From Coleofasciculus sp040219735 (GTDB taxonomy: Bacteria > Cyanobacteriota > Cyanobacteriia > Cyanobacteriales > Coleofasciculaceae): a DNA stretch of 64,000 nt. The notes under the pieces were generated by a model that saw only the letters and a program-made list of their open reading frames with translations, had not been told where the DNA came from and made no database searches. This document shows positions 60,663-64,000 of the stretch, in pieces. Location of the stretch: NCBI GenBank assembly GCA_040219735.1, contig JAVJRX010000036.1; one strand, given 5' to 3'. A program made the translations under genes and the position numbers. The first letter of the stretch is position 1; each line of letters opens with the position of its first letter.

Positions 60663-62012
60663 ATGAAACTACCCTCTATTTTACGTCTGGCTAACCAATG
60701 GTTCTCGGATACACCCGAAAGAGCCTTAGATCAAGCTTACAAAGCTGCGTTAACCATTAAATCGATTGAAGATGAGCATTTTAATGGGCAAAAAATTGAT
60801 TCTGGCTCCAGTCAACATAGTGATAGTGTTATTTCATATTTTGAAGCTGACTTAAAGAAATACTTAAATACCATTAGAGTTCGCTTACAAGAATTTAGAA
60901 CCAGTCGGTCAATTTTTCGGATTTCTGAACCGACAAAAATGAATGGATTACTCGGTTCTCCAGACAACTTAGACCGGTATGATTACATAGAATTAACCGA
61001 AAGGCAAGCCATCGTCATCGAAAAACTAAACTTTATTGATCAAATTTTAAAACGATATTCAGAACCCGATCCATCCTCCCTTTCATTAATTCCACTCTCC
61101 ACCAATCAAGTTGCTCAACCCAACGGCAATGCCAGAACTACAGCCAATGCCAAAAACCTATCAAAGTTGAAGCAGGTTAGGGTTAATCCCCCAAATGATG
61201 CATTAGAAACTGTATCGGATAAAACCGGTGTTGTGCCTCGGTCAATTCTGCGAACGGTCACTCGACTTCAGCGAGAACTTGATCCCAAAGCCGAAGAGGA
61301 AGTTGTCAAAAAGTTTCGCACGTCTCGAGACAAAACTTTAATTTCGATCAAGTTTATTTTAACACTGATCATTATTCCCATTTTAGCCCATCAGGTTGCT
61401 AAAACTTTCGTCGTTGGACCCATTGTTGACTCCTTTCGCCCAGAAAATGAACCCGGTATTTTCTTGAACATCGACATGAAGGAAGAAGCCTTCATAGAAC
61501 TCCAGCGGTTTGAAGAGGAACTGCACTTTAAAAGCTTATTGGGAATGGCGCCTCAGTTATCCTCGGAAGAAATGGAAGAACAGCTGAGGACAAAAGCCGA
61601 AGAGCTAGCTGAAGCTTATCGATATCGCAGTTCTGATGCGATTAAGAATATTTTTTCCGACTTAATTTCTCTACTTTGTTTTGCGGGAGTTATTGTGACC
61701 AGTAAAGCGGATTTTGTGGTTCTAAAATCCTTTATTGATGATATTGTCTACGGACTCAGTGATAGCGCCAAAGCCTTTATCATTATTTTGTTTACCGATA
61801 TGTTTGTCGGATTTCACTCTCCCCACGGTTGGGAAGTGATTCTGGCCGGAATTTCGCGACATTTTGGTATTCCCGAAAATCATGATTTTATCTTTTTGTT
61901 CATTGCCACGTTTCCGGTTATTCTCGATTCGGTGATTAAATATTGGATTTTCCGCTATCTAAACCGGATTTCTCCGTCAGCGGTGGCAACTTACCGCAAT
62001 ATGAATGAATAA
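60663..62012 (+). CDS. pcxA: Proton extrusion protein PcxA (CemA homologue)
   Basis: 449 residues from ATG 60663, matching the family start (MKLPSILRLANQW...TPERALDQAYKAAL, then EDEHFNGQKI). An earlier TTG frame to 60609 is not supported. The N-terminal soluble part is followed by four membrane helices (IKFILTLIIIPILAHQV; IFSDLISLLCFAGVIV; AFIIILFTDMFVGFHSPHGW; FLFIATFPVILDSVIKYW). Light-induced Na+-dependent proton extrusion is the known role in Synechocystis. The CemA-type FHSPHGWE motif is intact. Confidence 0.93.
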   Translation: MKLPSILRLANQWFSDTPERALDQAYKAALTIKSIEDEHFNGQKIDSGSSQHSDSVISYFEADLKKYLNTIRVRLQEFRTSRSIFRISEPTKMNGLLGSPDNLDRYDYIELTERQAIVIEKLNFIDQILKRYSEPDPSSLSLIPLSTNQVAQPNGNARTTANAKNLSKLKQVRVNPPNDALETVSDKTGVVPRSILRTVTRLQRELDPKAEEEVVKKFRTSRDKTLISIKFILTLIIIPILAHQVAKTFVVGPIVDSFRPENEPGIFLNIDMKEEAFIELQRFEEELHFKSLLGMAPQLSSEEMEEQLRTKAEELAEAYRYRSSDAIKNIFSDLISLLCFAGVIVTSKADFVVLKSFIDDIVYGLSDSAKAFIIILFTDMFVGFHSPHGWEVILAGISRHFGIPENHDFIFLFIATFPVILDSVIKYWIFRYLNRISPSAVATYRNMNE

Positions 62013-62037
62013 TTTTGTTTATATCATTGGTTTTTAG

Positions 62038-62229
62038 TCATTCGTCCTCCTTCTTCATCGGCTGATACTTTCTACCGCCACCGCGATGTACTTCTCCCTT
62101 TTTTCGAGCATGGGCAATAAGCACAATTTTTTCCAGAAAAACGCCATAGTTAGCCAGGTGTGGTTTTAGGATATTATCGGCAAATGTTTGCTCAGTTGAT
62201 CCTTCAGCAAATAGGTAGAGACGAACCAT
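62038..62229 (-). pseudogene. Truncated DUF4276 protein
   Basis: 63 residues: MVRLYLFAEGSTEQTFADNIL ... GEVHRGGGRKYQPMKK then ends at EDE. The N-terminus fits the DUF4276 (TOPRIM-like) family, whose members are about 200 residues. The segment after HRGGGRKY is lost and the rest is absent before pcxA. It starts with TAATG overlap with the AAA gene, so an operon with it is likely. DUF4276 genes are usually paired with AAA ATPases in suspected defence loci. Confidence 0.75.
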
Positions 62230-62763
62230 TAATGGGGTCCTCCCCCAATAACATTTTTCTCCCAAACTTCCCCAAAACTGTATTCATCAAGCCAATCTGC
62301 CAATTCTGTGGAATCTAGCCGTTTAAAGTGCGACTCTTTACCCTGTCGATTTACTACAATGACATCTTCAGGCTCAAAGTTATCCAAAAAAGAACTAGAT
62401 TGGGTGCTGATGAGAATTTGTGTATTATACGAAGCCTTGCCAAACATCGCAGCTACAACATTGAGAGCATAGGGATGAAGACCGAGTTCCGGTTCATCAA
62501 CAACAATCAGTTCTGGCAGTTCATCTTCTGGCTGTAAGAGCAATGTGGTCAGGCATATAGCTCGCAACGTCCCATCAGAAAACTGATGGGGTCCAAACAC
62601 CCTGTTGAAGTCGTCCTGCCATCATCTCATTCAGCAGCTTAAAAAACGAAACCAGGTTGCTTTTACCTGCTCCGTTGGCTCCAATCAAGACATTTAAGGA
62701 GCGCAACTCCAAATCCATCGTTTTAATGGACTTGAAGCCGTTGAGAATGATTCGTTGCAGCAT
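62229..62763 (-). pseudogene. AAA ATPase (AAA15/OLD-like) gene with internal deletion and frameshift
   Basis: The N-terminal fragment (62763 to about 62587) has MLQRIILNGFKSIKTMDLEL and Walker A IGANGAGKSNLVSFF. The frame then shifts, and the C-terminal fragment, from about FGPHQFSDGTLRA (62600 downstream), has the ABC-like Walker B LIVVDEPELGLHP and the ILISTQSSSF switch, ending at TAA 62231-62229. Intact relatives carry a long middle part between these two sections. The junction near 62587-62600 shows loss of several hundred bases plus frame change. It is no longer functional as one chain. Confidence 0.8.
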
Positions 62764-62765
62764 GA

Positions 62766-63104
62766 TTATTCTGCTGCTGTTTTCACAGAAGGCGGTATTT
62801 GACTAGACACTTCATAAAATGTAGTCGTGGGTGGCTTGATAAATAAATGAGACATCTTCTCCAAAATCTGTTGATAAGCCTCATTTTGATTTTCATCCAT
62901 GTCTTCGATATGATCCCAAAAGATAACGGCAATTCCTTTATCCGTTCCAGGTTCTCGCAGCATGTATGCCCCTTGGAATCCGTGAGTGTAGGTCGAGACG
63001 GCTTCTTCATAAAGCTGTTGGGCTTCTTCAAATTTACCGGGCTTAAATTCCCCGATCGCTACATAGGCATACTTGTGTTTGAGAAAATCTAGAAATTCGC
63101 TCAT
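62766..63104 (-). CDS. Hypothetical protein, possible dimeric alpha/beta-barrel (ABM-like)
   Basis: 112 residues. The pattern VAIGEFKPGKFEEAQQLYEEAV...GFQGAYMLREPGTDKGIAVIFWD has a beta-alpha-beta layout like the antibiotic biosynthesis monooxygenase/EthD-type ferredoxin-like fold. No catalytic residues can be assigned. AAGGAG lies 8 bases before the ATG. The stop is two bases from the start of the AAA remnant, so it was the first gene of that operon and appears intact. Confidence 0.65.
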   Translation of the reverse strand: MSEFLDFLKHKYAYVAIGEFKPGKFEEAQQLYEEAVSTYTHGFQGAYMLREPGTDKGIAVIFWDHIEDMDENQNEAYQQILEKMSHLFIKPPTTTFYEVSSQIPPSVKTAAE

Positions 63105-63167
63105 TATTACACTCCTTATTGATTAAGTCAACAACTAAGTATCAATGACCAAGGACAAATGACAACT

Positions 63168-64000
63168 TTATATTGCCATCAATGTGGCAACTTTTTGCAA
63201 AAGCTGGGCAGGTTCTACGGGTTTGGGTAAGTAATCGTCAACGAGGGCGTTAAGATCTTGCTGTTCATCGGCTGAGAGTGAGGATGTAATCAAAGCCAAA
63301 ACTTTGATGTGTGCTGTCGTAGTCTTATGGTGGAGATAATAGCTGATCTCATATCCGTCCATTGCTGATAACTGCCAATCCATAATCACAGCATGGGGTT
63401 GCAGCAGTTCAATTTGCCTCACGGCAGTCGAACTTTCGATCAGCCAAACTAGATGATAACCCGCCGCCGTGAGAATTTCGCAAATGGCTGTCGCACTGGC
63501 TTCATTATTTTCGATTAAAACGATACTCCCTGGCACCGGAGATCCCTTTCCCGATGGGGCGGCTGATTTGGTTGCGCCTGAAACAACGGATTGGATGGGC
63601 AAGCAAACGGTAAAGATAGAGCCTTTTCCAACAGTGGATTCAACTTCAATCGTACCGCCATGGAGTTCGACCAATTGTTTGGTCAGAGCTAGCCCTAAAC
63701 CTGTACCTTCGTAGGTACGCTGATAGGTTGTCTCTAACTGCTGAAACTTTTGAAACATCAGGTGAATCTGTTCTTGGGGAATACCAATCCCCGTGTCTTC
63801 GATTTGAAATACAGCTAGATTATGTTCTCGCCACCCCCTTAAGGTGACTTTACCACCAGCCGGAGTAAATTTTATCGCATTTCCCAATAAATTAAACAAA
63901 ATTTGCCGGAGTCGGCGTGGATCAGCATGAAAGCGATCCTTTTGGGTGGGGACTTGCCAATCCAGGGTTAATTCTATCTGGCTACTTCGGGCTTTTTCTT
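63168..64000 (-). CDS. C-terminal part of a hybrid histidine kinase, cut by the window edge
   Basis: The frame is open to base 64000 and continues beyond; the TTG at 63899 is internal. Visible parts: HATPase_c (RQILFNLLGNAIKFTPAGG, EDTGIGIPQEQIHLMFQKFQQLE, GTGLGLALTKQ), then a receiver (SIVLIENNEAS..., phospho-acceptor in AVIMDWQLSAMDGYE, and LPKPVEPAQL). The receiver looks intact. Sensor and dimerisation domains lie outside. Not linked to the 62766 gene by overlap; aatgaca heptamers lie between. Confidence 0.92.
   Translation of the reverse strand, partial: EKARSSQIELTLDWQVPTQKDRFHADPRRLRQILFNLLGNAIKFTPAGGKVTLRGWREHNLAVFQIEDTGIGIPQEQIHLMFQKFQQLETTYQRTYEGTGLGLALTKQLVELHGGTIEVESTVGKGSIFTVCLPIQSVVSGATKSAAPSGKGSPVPGSIVLIENNEASATAICEILTAAGYHLVWLIESSTAVRQIELLQPHAVIMDWQLSAMDGYEISYYLHHKTTTAHIKVLALITSSLSADEQQDLNALVDDYLPKPVEPAQLLQKVATLMAI

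Overview
The window is chromosomal DNA of a filamentous cyanobacterium. It carries a complete kaiABC clock cluster, the rubredoxin–ycf48–psbEFLJ photosystem II module, a pcxA/cemA homologue, cyanobacterial families such as DUF1816, DUF2301, DUF4278, DUF928 and DUF5132, many HIP1 octamers (gcgatcgc), and heptamer-type short repeats common in Oscillatoriales, Coleofasciculales and Nostocales. No rRNA, tRNA or CRISPR array was seen. The species cannot be named from the sequence alone.

Layout. 1-0.2 kb: end of an IS200/IS605-type element. 0.2-7 kb: a secreted protein, a three-repeat helical protein overlapping a pentapeptide-repeat gene, a Uma2 nuclease, a small MITE-like element, DUF1816, a ferritin-like protein and a PilH-type response regulator. 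7.4-15.5 kb: cystine lyase, kaiC-kaiB-kaiA (minus strand) and a divergent hybrid kinase with receiver-like domains that lack the phospho-acceptor. 15.6-24 kb: a 49-codon membrane peptide, a short-chain dehydrogenase, DUF2301, SAM hydrolase, the wreck of a P-loop/WD40 gene between inverted repeats, and a 1368-residue phosphorelay kinase. 24.6-30.9 kb: RidA, FutB-type iron permease, rubA-ycf48-psbEFLJ and two DUF4278 genes. 31-33.6 kb: a compact five-gene operon of unknown function containing a paralogous pair. 34-38.2 kb: hisC, a metallophosphoesterase, DUF928 and an orphan OpuAC-type binding lipoprotein. 38.4-46.6 kb: a NACHT-pentapeptide STAND protein, then a cluster of HMA_2 proteins, DUF5132 proteins and a P-type ATPase without the usual CPC motif. 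47.4-57 kb: an RTX-repeat protein, a Ser/Thr kinase fused to a beta-helix, and a type I secretion set (HlyD, an ABC exporter with cNMP-binding and inactive C39-like domains, and a parvulin). 57.2-64 kb: Trm1, a UvrD-like helicase, PcxA, remnants of an AAA/DUF4276 pair, and the 3' part of another hybrid kinase.

The window is rich in dispersed palindromic repeats. Family A has arms gtagagacgt/acgtctctac. Family B has arms ggggcgggttt/aaacccgcccc. Family C carries cagctacacaaac and cgcctgcgcgg. Most lie between genes, but a composite A+B unit is embedded in frame in two unrelated genes (the kai-adjacent kinase and an HMA_2 protein), where it is translated as linker.

The best candidates for undescribed biology are the five-gene operon at 31.0-33.6 kb, the HMA_2/DUF5132/P-type ATPase cluster at 41.4-46.6 kb, the clock-adjacent kinase, and the coding use of the A+B repeat.
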